From: an uncultured Draconibacterium sp.
GTDB lineage: Bacteria > Bacteroidota > Bacteroidia > Bacteroidales > Prolixibacteraceae
Direction of reading: 5' to 3'
NCBI RefSeq assembly: GCF_913063105.1
Contig: NZ_CAJXYQ010000005.1
Span: forward strand, 186,001 to 250,000
DNA length: 64,000 nucleotides
Shown: positions 37,203-45,856 of the stretch, piece by piece
Layout of the letters: each line of letters starts with the position of its first letter
How positions within the stretch are numbered: position 1 is the first letter of the stretch
Translations under genes and position numbers: made by a program
The notes under the pieces: generated by a model
What the model saw: the letters and a program-made list of their open reading frames with translations, nothing else
The model's database searches: none
Told to the model about the DNA's origin: nothing

Positions 37203-39410
37203 ATGCAAGTAAAAAGATTTTTATTCATAATTGGTTTGTGTTTTATCAGTGTTCTGGCAATAGCCCAGAATGCTGATAATAACTACCAGCGCCCTTTATC
37301 TGATGTGTTGAAAGATATTGAGCAGCAGTACGATGTTAAATTGCGGATTTCGGGCGACCCAATCGACGGATTGGTATTGGATTATGCTAACTGGCGATTT
37401 CGTCCCGATGTAAATGTTACTCTTAAAAATGTTTTGGCACCTTTCGATTTAATTCATATTCCCGATGGTGCTCCCAATAAATTTAAGATTCAGGGCTACC
37501 GCTATCACCAACGTTCGGTGGAAGATGCCAAAGCCACACTTGAGTCCATTTCAGAAAAGTATTCAAATAAAACCGAATGGGAAAAACGTCGCAGCGAATT
37601 AAAAGCCTGTGTGAAAGAAGCCATTCGTTTAAAAACACTCCCTGCATCGCCCGGTACAAAACCGATTTTAACCGATGTTCGAAAAATGGATGGTTATACT
37701 GTTCAGAATATTGGTTTGGAGGTATTGCCCGGATTTTATGTGGCAGGTTCCATTTATCGGCCCACAAAAATTAAAGGGAAAATACCTGTAATTCTGTGCC
37801 CCAATGGGCATTTTAACAATGGGCGTTACCACGAACAAATTCAAACCCGGTGTGCTGGGCTTGCCCGCATGGGAGCGCTTGCTGTTAGCTACGATTTATT
37901 TGGTTGGGGCGAGTCGGCACTGCAGGTTGGAACGGAAAGTCATCGTACAAGCATGGCCAATACTATGCAGGCCTTAAACAGCATCCGATTGCTCGATTAT
38001 TTGCTTTCGTTTGATTATGCCGATGAAAGCCGTGTGGGAATTACCGGCGGTTCGGGTGGCGGAAGTCATACCATTTTAATCTCGGCTATTGACGACCGAA
38101 TTGATGTAAGTGTGCCAACGGTAATGATGTCGGCCATTCATTACGGTGGTTGCCCTTGCGAAAGTGGCAACCCCATTCATTTTTGTGGAGGCGGCACCAA
38201 CAACGTGGAACTGGGAGGATTGTTTGCCCCCAAACCACAACTGGTAATTTCCGATGGTGGCGATTGGACAGCCAACGTGCCGGAACTTGAATTCCCATTC
38301 CTAAAACGAATTTACGATTTTTACGATGGGGCAGTTGTTGAGAACATACATTTTGCCGATGAAGGGCATGATTATGGCCCATCAAAACGAACGGCCATGT
38401 ATCGTTTTATGGCTAAACATTTGGGGTTGGATGCATCAAAGGTATTCGATAAAAAAGGAAAGCTGGATGAATCATTTGTTGCCATTGAAAGTGAAGAACA
38501 ATTGAAATCCTTTGGAACTAAAGGCGAAAATCTTCCCGGAAATGCCTTAAAAAGTTTTGATGATTTGGTAAAGGTGTTTAATAAGGAAGTAGGAATAAAA
38601 GCAAAATCGGGCGAGTATAAAATTGCCGTTTGCGACTGGATGATTTTAAAGCGCCAAAAACTGGGGGTTTTTGAACGTGCCTATCAAATAGGTGCTGATG
38701 GAATTGAACTGGATATGGGAGGTTTGGGAAACCGTCCTACCTGGGACAATAAAATGCTGAACCCCATTGAACGCAAAATATTTCTGGATAAATTGAAAGA
38801 ATACAAGCTGGAATTCTCATCGGTAGCCATGTCGGGATTTTATGCGCAGCCATTTTATAAACGCGAGGGACTTGAGCGCTTAATAGACGATTGCATAAAT
38901 ACTATGAATCTGATTGGTGTAAAAACGGCCTTTCTGCCATTGGGTGTTGAAGGCGATTTAAACAAATACCCCGAGCGCCGTGAAGCCATTGTGGAGCGTT
39001 TGCAAATGGCTGGGAAAAAGGCCGAAGCTGCAGGAGTGGTAATCGGTATTGAAACCTCGCTGGATGCTGCCGGAGAAATTGCTTTGTTGGAAGAAATAGG
39101 TTCACCGGCTATTAAAATCTATTACAATTTTCAGAATCCGCTGGAAGCCGGACGAGATTTGCACCAGGAACTGAAATTACTGGGAAAAGACCGTATTTGT
39201 CAGATTCATTGTACCGATACCGATGGCGTTTGGTTGGAAAACAACACCCGTCTGGATATGCATAAAGTAAAAGAAACGCTTGACGAAATGGGCTATTCGG
39301 GTTGGCTGGTAATTGAGCGTTCGCGCGATGCTACCCGAACAAAGGCATCAGATGTGGTGTGGAACTATGGTGGCAATACAAAATTTTTAAAATCGATTTT
39401 TCAGGAATAG
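37203..39410 (+). CDS. Secreted STN / alpha-beta-hydrolase esterase / TIM-barrel isomerase-like fusion
   Basis: 735 residues with a signal peptide (cleavage AIAQ|N). Residues 28-98 (PLSDVLKDIEQQYDVKLRIS, VTLKNVLAPF) look like an STN (secretin/TonB N-terminal) domain. Residues of about 105-410 are an alpha/beta-hydrolase of the acetyl-xylan-esterase/dienelactone-hydrolase type with nucleophile S284 in GGSGGG and H389 in DEGHDYG. Residues of about 470-735 form a xylose-isomerase-like TIM barrel (GADGIELDMGG, IGIETSLDAAGE, QIHCTDTDG, VIERSRD). One usual metal-ligand Asp seems replaced by Asn (YYNFQN). Esterase of acetylated or methylated pectin is the likely first activity; the role of an exported isomerase-like barrel is unknown. 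Confidence 0.75.
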   Translation: MQVKRFLFIIGLCFISVLAIAQNADNNYQRPLSDVLKDIEQQYDVKLRISGDPIDGLVLDYANWRFRPDVNVTLKNVLAPFDLIHIPDGAPNKFKIQGYRYHQRSVEDAKATLESISEKYSNKTEWEKRRSELKACVKEAIRLKTLPASPGTKPILTDVRKMDGYTVQNIGLEVLPGFYVAGSIYRPTKIKGKIPVILCPNGHFNNGRYHEQIQTRCAGLARMGALAVSYDLFGWGESALQVGTESHRTSMANTMQALNSIRLLDYLLSFDYADESRVGITGGSGGGSHTILISAIDDRIDVSVPTVMMSAIHYGGCPCESGNPIHFCGGGTNNVELGGLFAPKPQLVISDGGDWTANVPELEFPFLKRIYDFYDGAVVENIHFADEGHDYGPSKRTAMYRFMAKHLGLDASKVFDKKGKLDESFVAIESEEQLKSFGTKGENLPGNALKSFDDLVKVFNKEVGIKAKSGEYKIAVCDWMILKRQKLGVFERAYQIGADGIELDMGGLGNRPTWDNKMLNPIERKIFLDKLKEYKLEFSSVAMSGFYAQPFYKREGLERLIDDCINTMNLIGVKTAFLPLGVEGDLNKYPERREAIVERLQMAGKKAEAAGVVIGIETSLDAAGEIALLEEIGSPAIKIYYNFQNPLEAGRDLHQELKLLGKDRICQIHCTDTDGVWLENNTRLDMHKVKETLDEMGYSGWLVIERSRDATRTKASDVVWNYGGNTKFLKSIFQE

Positions 39411-39524
39411 CAAGAATGAGTTTACAGCTTCTGTAATTCGTCTTTAGGTCTTTCAACAAAGATAGTTGGGAAAATCATCCCGCATTCTGTTACAAAAAGA
39501 ACTCGATTGAATAACGATGGAGAT

Positions 39525-39532
39525 TAGTTTTG
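39525..39532 (+). promoter_or_regulatory. Perfect -7 box upstream of the GH105 gene
   Basis: TAGTTTTG matches TAnnTTTG exactly, 20 bases before the GH105 start. The -33 box is not clear (TTG at 39507-39509 is too close). It lies in a 142-base gap, consistent with GH105, DUF4861 and the esterase forming their own transcript. Confidence 0.45.
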
Positions 39533-39552
39533 TATTCAAATTTAATTAACCG

Positions 39553-40731
39553 ATGAGAACAACAATTCTACTCTTATTTGTAGTTGCCCTGATGGGGTGT
39601 AACTCAAATCAATCAAAAAACAAAAGTGAACAACCAGAACCGAGCTGGGCGGTAAAATTTGCCGAATCGGTTTTAAACGAGGCGGATAGTTTAATCTATT
39701 ACCAGCGCGAAAAACCAAAGTACGAATACGATTATGCTTTTTTAGGCGATGCGGTATATCAGTTAAAAGATATTGACGCTAAATATGGCGTTTATTTGAA
39801 AGCATATATCGACTATTTTCTGCATGCTGATGGAGAAATTGACGGGCATAAAATGTCGGATTATAATATCGATCGGGTGCGTCCGGGAAACAGCATGATT
39901 ACACTATATAAAGCAACTGGCGACGAAAAGTACAAACGCGGAATTGAAACGCTGGTAGAACAAATGCAAGGGCAGCCAAGAACCAATGCAGGAGGGTTTT
40001 GGCATAAAAAAATATACCCGTACCAAATGTGGTTGGATGGCTTGTATATGGCTTCTCCGTTTTTAACACGCTATGCACTCGAGTTTGATCAGCCACAGTG
40101 GTTCGACGAAGTTACTTTTCAGTTGCAGGAAGTGTATAAACAAACACTTGATGAAGCAACGGGGCTGGTATACCACGCCTGGGATGAAAGCCGCGAGCAA
40201 CGCTGGTGTGTGCCTGAAACGGGCCAATCGAAACACTTTTGGAGCCGTGCAACCGGCTGGTACATGATGGCCCTGGTTGATGTACTGGAGTTTTTACCCG
40301 CTAATCATAAAGACAGAGGGGCTATTATTGATATTTTGAATATGTTGAGTGAAGCAATTGTGACCGTACAGGATGCGGAAACAGGACTTTGGTACCAGGT
40401 AATGGACAGGGGGGGTGAAGACCGCAATTACCTTGAAGCATCAGGTTCGGCAATGATTATTTATGCCTTTGCGAAAGGAGCAAAAAATGAATGGCTACCT
40501 GAAAAATACCTCGAAATTGCTAATCAATCATTTGATTCACTAACCAAAAATCTGGTTGAAACAGATGACGCGGGGTTTGTTGTTTTAAAAAATACCTGTG
40601 GGGCTTGTGGCCTGGGGGGGAACCCATATCGCGAAGCCGATTACGATTATTACGTTACCGAGAAAAAAGTAGACAACGACCAAAAGGGTGTTGCACCTGT
40701 AATTCTTGCAGCAATTGAATTGAATAAATAA
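39553..40731 (+). CDS. GH105 unsaturated galacturonyl/rhamnogalacturonyl hydrolase, lipoprotein
   Basis: 392 residues. Lipobox ALMGC (Cys16). The (alpha/alpha)6-barrel GH105 signatures are clear: GGFWHKKIYPYQMWLDGLYM (147-166), with D162 as the catalytic acid, HFWSRATGWYMMALVD and the C-terminal GACGLGGNPYREADYDYYV. GH105 enzymes hydrate and cleave the unsaturated uronic acid left at the non-reducing end by pectate or rhamnogalacturonan lyases, so this is the exo step after PL1 action. The lipid anchor suggests the periplasmic or outer face of the outer membrane. Starts a three-gene group with DUF4861 and an esterase. Confidence 0.9.
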   Translation: MRTTILLLFVVALMGCNSNQSKNKSEQPEPSWAVKFAESVLNEADSLIYYQREKPKYEYDYAFLGDAVYQLKDIDAKYGVYLKAYIDYFLHADGEIDGHKMSDYNIDRVRPGNSMITLYKATGDEKYKRGIETLVEQMQGQPRTNAGGFWHKKIYPYQMWLDGLYMASPFLTRYALEFDQPQWFDEVTFQLQEVYKQTLDEATGLVYHAWDESREQRWCVPETGQSKHFWSRATGWYMMALVDVLEFLPANHKDRGAIIDILNMLSEAIVTVQDAETGLWYQVMDRGGEDRNYLEASGSAMIIYAFAKGAKNEWLPEKYLEIANQSFDSLTKNLVETDDAGFVVLKNTCGACGLGGNPYREADYDYYVTEKKVDNDQKGVAPVILAAIELNK

Positions 40732-40742
40732 GTAACAAAAAG

Positions 40743-41741
40743 ATGAAAAACTTAAGCTTGATAATTACATTACTGGTTGTAATTGTAACGGCCTGTACCA
40801 ATCCAAAATCAAAAGAAAAAAATATTGCTTCAGCTCCCCTGGAAGTTAAGAAAACACAAGCCTACATTGGCCTTAAAGAAGGTGGCGAGTGGAAGTGGGT
40901 AACCAAAAATAATGGAAACGAACAATATGAATATCAGGGAGGTAGTTTTAAATCGGTTAGCCAATTGAATGTTGACGAAAAACATACCGATCATTCTTTT
41001 GATATTCAGTTTGAAGGACCCGGTTGGGAATCGGATAAAATAGCTTACCGTATTTATCTCGATTGGCGTAATGCCATTGATATTTTTGGCAAGAAAACCG
41101 ATACAACTGTATTGCATTCGGTGGGGCTTGATGGTTTCGATTCATATCATGAAGTAGCCGACTGGGGTGTTGATGTATTAAAAGTTGGATCGTCATTAGG
41201 CATGGGATCTATAGCATTCTGGGATGGAGAAAAAGCCATTCGTGTGGAGAAAACGGATAGTTTGTTTGCCAAAGTAAAAAACGACGAAACCAAATCGGAG
41301 GTAGCCATTACTTACTATGGCTGGGAAATAAACAATACCAAAACTACTTTACAATCTACCCTTGCTATAGAGGCCGGAAGTTACCTGACACGATACACGC
41401 ACACGCTTTCTGAGACCTTGCCGAATTTGGCCAGTGGCATTGTAAAACACGACAATACTGAAGTAAAGGTGTTTACTGATATAAAAGAAGGCTGGACCTG
41501 TTTGGCAAGCTTTGGTGTACAAACCTTACAAAACGATAAGTTGGGGATGTGCGTGTTTGTTAAAACCGATCAGTTGATTGAGCACACCAGCGATTCATAC
41601 AGCGAGGTGCTGGTAATGAAACCAGAAAACAAAGAGTTGCGCTATTACTTTGGTGCAGCATGGGAGCAGGATGCATCGGGCGTAAGTTCAATGGATGATT
41701 TTAAAGCTTTATTGGTTGAACAGGCAGCTTTTATCCAATAA
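40743..41741 (+). CDS. DUF4861 family lipoprotein
   Basis: 332 residues. Lipobox-type signal (LVVIVTAC, Cys18). The remaining sequence is predicted all-beta, with DWRNAIDIFGKK, DGFDSYHEVADWGVDVLKVG in part and SLGMGSIAFWDG, which I recognise as DUF4861. The family often sits beside GH105 in pectin and other uronate loci; no activity is known to me, though a lyase or mutarotase-like beta-sandwich role would fit. Eleven bases after GH105 and one base before the esterase, so cotranscribed. Confidence 0.75.
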   Translation: MKNLSLIITLLVVIVTACTNPKSKEKNIASAPLEVKKTQAYIGLKEGGEWKWVTKNNGNEQYEYQGGSFKSVSQLNVDEKHTDHSFDIQFEGPGWESDKIAYRIYLDWRNAIDIFGKKTDTTVLHSVGLDGFDSYHEVADWGVDVLKVGSSLGMGSIAFWDGEKAIRVEKTDSLFAKVKNDETKSEVAITYYGWEINNTKTTLQSTLAIEAGSYLTRYTHTLSETLPNLASGIVKHDNTEVKVFTDIKEGWTCLASFGVQTLQNDKLGMCVFVKTDQLIEHTSDSYSEVLVMKPENKELRYYFGAAWEQDASGVSSMDDFKALLVEQAAFIQ

Positions 41742-41742
41742 A

Positions 41743-42714
41743 ATGCGCTTCTTAATATTCATATTGTTGGTTCTGCCGCTAGCAATCTTTGCTCAGCAAA
41801 CTGATTTCAACTATCCGAAGGATACTTCTTTTGACGTAGAAAGTGCCTTTCGAAAAATTGAGAAGCAGTTTCCCCATGCCAGGGTAGTCAACGAGTTTTC
41901 TATTCCTGCCATACAGGAAAAACGAAATGTAGTTTATTATTGGTTGGGCAAACGTGCTTTACATATGGATATCTTTTACCCGAAAGTGGCTAAAATGGAG
42001 CCTGTGCCGGGTGTATTGTTGATTCATGGTGGCGGATGGGCTTCAGGAACAAAAGCACACCTGGTGCCAATGGCCCAGAAACTTGCAGAAGCGGGTTTTG
42101 TTGCTGCAACTGTTGAATACAGATTATCGCCTGAAGCGCTATACCCCGCAGGTGTGGTCGATTTAAAAACGGCACTCAAGTGGTTAAAGCTTAATGCCGG
42201 CGAGTTTGGGCTGGATACCGCAAAAGTGGCCACGCTTGGCACCTCTGCCGGGGCAACCTTGGCATCGTTGCTGGGCACAACTGCCGGAAATACAAATTTT
42301 GCAGCACACCCGCTGCAACAAGAGGCCAACGATAAAGTACACGCGGTAATCAATATTGATGGTGTGGTTGATTTTACTGACCCGAATGAAAGTGGGAAAG
42401 ATGAAAATCCTGAAAAACCTTCAGCCGGAGCCCGGTGGTTTGGCGCTACCTACAAAGAAAATCCCGGGCTATGGATTGAAGCTTCTCCAATAAGCTATGT
42501 TGGTAAAAATACGCCTCCCACTATATTTATTAATAGTGCTCTGCCCCGTTTTCATGCAGGGCGCGAATCTTACCTGGCGGAATTAAATAAATTCGAAATT
42601 TACAACGAGGTACATACCATCGGGCACACGCCACATCCTTTTTGGTTGTGCCACCCGTGGTTTGATGAGACAGTACCTTATATCGTAACATTTTTACATA
42701 AGGTTTTTGATTAG
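41743..42714 (+). CDS. Secreted alpha/beta-hydrolase esterase (pectin acetylesterase candidate)
   Basis: 323 residues from ATG 41743; the open frame runs back to 41695 within DUF4861, but the signal peptide (MRFLIFILLVLPLAIFAQ) begins at this ATG. Hormone-sensitive-lipase-like hydrolase: oxyanion-hole HGGGW (95-99), nucleophile S168 in GTSAGA, and a catalytic His near the C-terminus (GHTPHPFWLCHPW). Closest in style to BD-FAE/acetylesterases that remove acetyl groups from plant polysaccharides; in this locus O-acetylated galacturonate or side-chain sugars are plausible substrates. Last gene before the strong terminator. Confidence 0.8.
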   Translation: MRFLIFILLVLPLAIFAQQTDFNYPKDTSFDVESAFRKIEKQFPHARVVNEFSIPAIQEKRNVVYYWLGKRALHMDIFYPKVAKMEPVPGVLLIHGGGWASGTKAHLVPMAQKLAEAGFVAATVEYRLSPEALYPAGVVDLKTALKWLKLNAGEFGLDTAKVATLGTSAGATLASLLGTTAGNTNFAAHPLQQEANDKVHAVINIDGVVDFTDPNESGKDENPEKPSAGARWFGATYKENPGLWIEASPISYVGKNTPPTIFINSALPRFHAGRESYLAELNKFEIYNEVHTIGHTPHPFWLCHPWFDETVPYIVTFLHKVFD

Positions 42715-42746
42715 TAGTAGTTATTTGAATTAGTTTTAGATTCGTT

Positions 42747-42782
42747 AAAAGGCTGTTTACACCAGTAAACAGCCTTTTTTAA
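42747..42782. terminator. Strong terminator closing the pectin locus, likely bidirectional
   Basis: A perfect 14-bp stem (AAAAGGCTGTTTAC/GTAAACAGCCTTTT) with an ACCA loop continues into a T-tract. It sits between two convergent genes; the A-rich left arm also gives four U residues for the minus-strand transcript. Confidence 0.85.
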
Positions 42783-42805
42783 TATCAAAATATCCAGGTG
42801 AAATA

Positions 42806-45088
42806 TTACTGAAGTAAAACTTTATGCTTTAAACGTATATCGGCTGATGAGGCTCCGATATGCAATTCTATTTCGCATAAATCGTCGGCCCAGCTTCGCG
42901 TTTCTTCGTTCCAGTACCTTAAGTTTTGAACAGGAATCTGAAGATCGACAGTTTTACTTTCGCCCGAATCAAGTTCTACCCGTGTAAAAGCTTTCAGTTC
43001 TTTAAAAGGCCATTCTTTTTCCGGATTTATTCGGTGAACATAAACCTGAACAACTTCTTCAGCAGCAACTGAACCGGTATTGCTAAGCTTGAAACTTAGG
43101 GCAATATTTTCGTTGCTATCGTATTTTTCTTTAGTCGTAAAACAATCGGAATAAGCAAAGGAAGTGTAACTTAATCCATGCCCAAATGCATACATTACCG
43201 GTTTATTCTTAGTATCGAACCAACGGTAGCCTACCAGTAGTTCTTCCGAGTAGTAGGCGGTGTTCGGATCATTTCCGGCTTCATCAGCATTTGCTGTTGT
43301 TTCCGTTTCTTTTTTGTCCACCAGGTCAACAAAAATATCGCTGCTTTTAACTCCCTGCGGGTAGTTGCCCAGGGCATAGGCAGGCGAATCTTCAAGCTTA
43401 ACAGGTAAGGTAAAGGGTAAACGTCCACTTGGCGAAATGTTGCCAAGCAATATATCGGCCAGCGCATTGCCGCCTTCGGTTCCGTTAAACCACGATTGCA
43501 AAAGTGCTTTTGACAAGGGTTGAACCACATTCAGGTCGTTGGGAGCACCACTTACCAAAACCGTTATAATATTTTCATTAACCACGCTTAACTGCTTAAT
43601 CAGGTCATCTTGTCCTGATGGTAGGAAAATATGTTCACGGTCGTTTGCTTCGGTTTCTACAGCCCGATTGTTCCCCCCAATAAAAAGAACCAAATCGGCT
43701 TTTGCTGCCACGTCAATGGCTTCTTTGTTTAGTTTTTTGTTCTGAATGGCTTTAATTTTCTCCTCCCTGTCAATTTCTTCTTGTGGTTTGTTGCCAAAAA
43801 TGCGGGCATAATCTAACTCAACCGGCACATAGCCCTGCGCGTATATAATTTGTGCGCGTGAGCCAATTCTATTTTTCAGGCCTTCAAGCGGGGTAATTTC
43901 GTACAATGTTTTTACGCCGGCACCAATGCCTCCGTTTCCCATTTCGCGAACAGCATTTTCGCCAATAACGGCAATGGTTGGTTTGTTGCTTAAATCAATC
44001 GGAAGGATGCCTTCGTTTTTTAACAGAACAATTGATTTGGAAGCAACATCATAAGCAATTTGCTGGCTTTCAGCTTGCGAGGTTATTACCTGGTTGGCTT
44101 TTTCGGCAGGAATAGGCTTGATGGCCATACGAACACGCAATATTTCGCGAACGCGCTTATCAATTATTTCTTCGGAAACAGCACCGGCTTTTACTGAATC
44201 GAGCAAAGCCGCACCCAAAAATTTGCTGTCGGGCATTTCTACATTCAAGCCATGCTTTACTGATGCAATGGTAGAATGTGTTCCGTTCCAGTCGGAAACC
44301 ACAAAACCTCCAAAGCCCCATTCATTGCGCAGAATTTGATTTAAAAGCCTATCGTTTTCGGCACACCACCAACCATTTACTTTGTTATAGGCCGACATTA
44401 CCGAAAAAGCATCAGCCTCTTGCACAGCTGCTTTAAATGGTGGCAGGTATATTTCGCGCATGGCTCGTTCACCAACAATTACGTTTACTGTTCCCCTGTT
44501 ATTCTCCTGGTTGTTAAGTGCAAAATGCTTTAAACAGGCGGCAGCTCCGTTATCCTGAACACCTTTGGTGTACTCAACGGCCAGCTTTGCGCTCAGGTGC
44601 GGATCTTCGCTAAGGTATTCGTAGGTGCGGCCGCCGGTCGGAATACGTTGTATATTTATTGCAGGACCAAGAATTACATCTTTACCACGCAGGCGTGCCT
44701 CGCGTGCCATTCCGGTTCCGTAGGCATAAGCCAGTTCCGGACTCCATGTAGCTGCCAGAGCCGAGCCGGTTGGGAAAAATGTGGCTTTATCGTTTTCCCA
44801 TCCCAGGGGTGACCAGCCATTAGGTTCCAACTCTTCGCGAATGCCAAAAGGTCCATCGGCATAACGCATATCGGCAATACCCAAACGTTCAACTCCGGCT
44901 GATACAAACATGTGTTTACCATGCAGCATATTTACCTTTTCTTCCAGTGTCATTTGCGTTAGCAAGCTGTCAATTATTGTGTCATATTGCCATAAGGAAG
45001 AAGTAAAAGTGTGCGGGGTGGTTGTTTCTTTGTTGCATGAAAACAATGCAAGGGTAACAAGCAAGGCGATAATAGTTTTGTAGTTCAT
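42806..45088 (-). CDS. GH3-family beta-glycosidase lipoprotein
   Basis: 760 residues. Lipobox LALFSC (Cys18). The GH3 N-terminal barrel (MTLEEKVNMLHGKHMF, GRTYEYLSEDP, CLKHFALNNQENNRG) carries the nucleophile D266 in VVSDWNGT, and the alpha/beta sandwich domain and a fibronectin III-like C-terminus follow. No PA14 insertion. GH3 enzymes are exo-beta-glucosidases, xylosidases or related; substrate cannot be read here. It is convergent with the pectin locus and may serve another plant glycan or the beta-linked side-chain sugars. Confidence 0.88.
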   Translation of the reverse strand: MNYKTIIALLVTLALFSCNKETTTPHTFTSSLWQYDTIIDSLLTQMTLEEKVNMLHGKHMFVSAGVERLGIADMRYADGPFGIREELEPNGWSPLGWENDKATFFPTGSALAATWSPELAYAYGTGMAREARLRGKDVILGPAINIQRIPTGGRTYEYLSEDPHLSAKLAVEYTKGVQDNGAAACLKHFALNNQENNRGTVNVIVGERAMREIYLPPFKAAVQEADAFSVMSAYNKVNGWWCAENDRLLNQILRNEWGFGGFVVSDWNGTHSTIASVKHGLNVEMPDSKFLGAALLDSVKAGAVSEEIIDKRVREILRVRMAIKPIPAEKANQVITSQAESQQIAYDVASKSIVLLKNEGILPIDLSNKPTIAVIGENAVREMGNGGIGAGVKTLYEITPLEGLKNRIGSRAQIIYAQGYVPVELDYARIFGNKPQEEIDREEKIKAIQNKKLNKEAIDVAAKADLVLFIGGNNRAVETEANDREHIFLPSGQDDLIKQLSVVNENIITVLVSGAPNDLNVVQPLSKALLQSWFNGTEGGNALADILLGNISPSGRLPFTLPVKLEDSPAYALGNYPQGVKSSDIFVDLVDKKETETTANADEAGNDPNTAYYSEELLVGYRWFDTKNKPVMYAFGHGLSYTSFAYSDCFTTKEKYDSNENIALSFKLSNTGSVAAEEVVQVYVHRINPEKEWPFKELKAFTRVELDSGESKTVDLQIPVQNLRYWNEETRSWADDLCEIELHIGASSADIRLKHKVLLQ

Positions 45089-45285
45089 TCTTCTGATTAA
45101 TTTATTTAATTATGCGGTGTAAACTTCGTTGTTCTTTATTGAACAATGTAAGTTACTATTATTTCATATTGTAAAAATAACAAAAAGAAAATAAAGCGCG
45201 TCAATATCAGATAAAAATGATTAGGTAGGTTGTAAATAAAAAGTTGAAAAAAAGGTATTTATCTGAAAAGAGAGTTGCTTGAGCC

Positions 45286-45741
45286 TTATGATTTTAGTTG
45301 TTTTTCGTACAAGGAAATCCAATCGTTGCAAGTCATTTTGGCAACCAATGCTGCAATAAGTTCATACGGTATATGTTCGATTTTTTTAAAACGGATGCAG
45401 CTTTTCCCCATATCGGGTTTTGTAGAGCAATGTTTTGGGTAATCGTTTAAAAACCATTGCATTAGTTCTTTATTGGCATAAATGCCCATATGGTAAAGGG
45501 CAACAAAATTTTTCTGCGAGGCAATATTAATAAAGGGAAGGGGTAGTTTCGGATTGCAATGATAACCAGCGGAATAAACAGTATGTGGAACTACATAACC
45601 AATCATTCCATAGCTCATGGTTTCTTCAAAACCTGTGGGCAGGTTCTCATTTATCACATTTCGCAGTTTTGAAAATGCACTTTTTCGGGGTTCATTCAAT
45701 TTGCTTATGTATTCCTCTGGCGAGTTGGCTTCAATTTTCAT
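45286..45741 (-). CDS. DUF1801 (YdhG-like) protein
   Basis: 151 residues, small cytoplasmic protein with the DUF1801 pattern SPEEYISKLNEPRKSAF near the start and MGKSCIRFKK in the second half. The family has a compact alpha/beta fold of unknown biochemical role. No operon partner; 197 bases upstream of the GH3 gene's start on the same strand. Confidence 0.8.
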   Translation of the reverse strand: MKIEANSPEEYISKLNEPRKSAFSKLRNVINENLPTGFEETMSYGMIGYVVPHTVYSAGYHCNPKLPLPFINIASQKNFVALYHMGIYANKELMQWFLNDYPKHCSTKPDMGKSCIRFKKIEHIPYELIAALVAKMTCNDWISLYEKQLKS

Positions 45742-45828
45742 GTATATGCTTACTTTTTACAACAAACAAAACACCTGCTGATTGGTTTAGCTTGCCGGTT
45801 CAAGCTTTCTTACCTCGATAAAAATGCT

Positions 45829-45836
45829 GATATTTG
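45829..45836 (+). promoter_or_regulatory. Likely -7 box of the PfkB kinase gene
   Basis: GATATTTG (7 of 8 with TAnnTTTG), preceded after 19 bases by TTTC at 45806-45809. The predicted start of transcription near 45842 supports translation from ATG 45857 and excludes ATG 45824. Confidence 0.45.
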
Positions 45837-45856
45837 CAACGCAAAAATTTAAACAA

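Noticed and set aside
42747..42782. GTTTAC/GTAAAC palindrome read as a LacI-type operator like that at 2571-2590
   Set aside because: The 14-bp stem, 4-base loop and T-tract between convergent genes mark it as a terminator; the central CG of the operator is missing.
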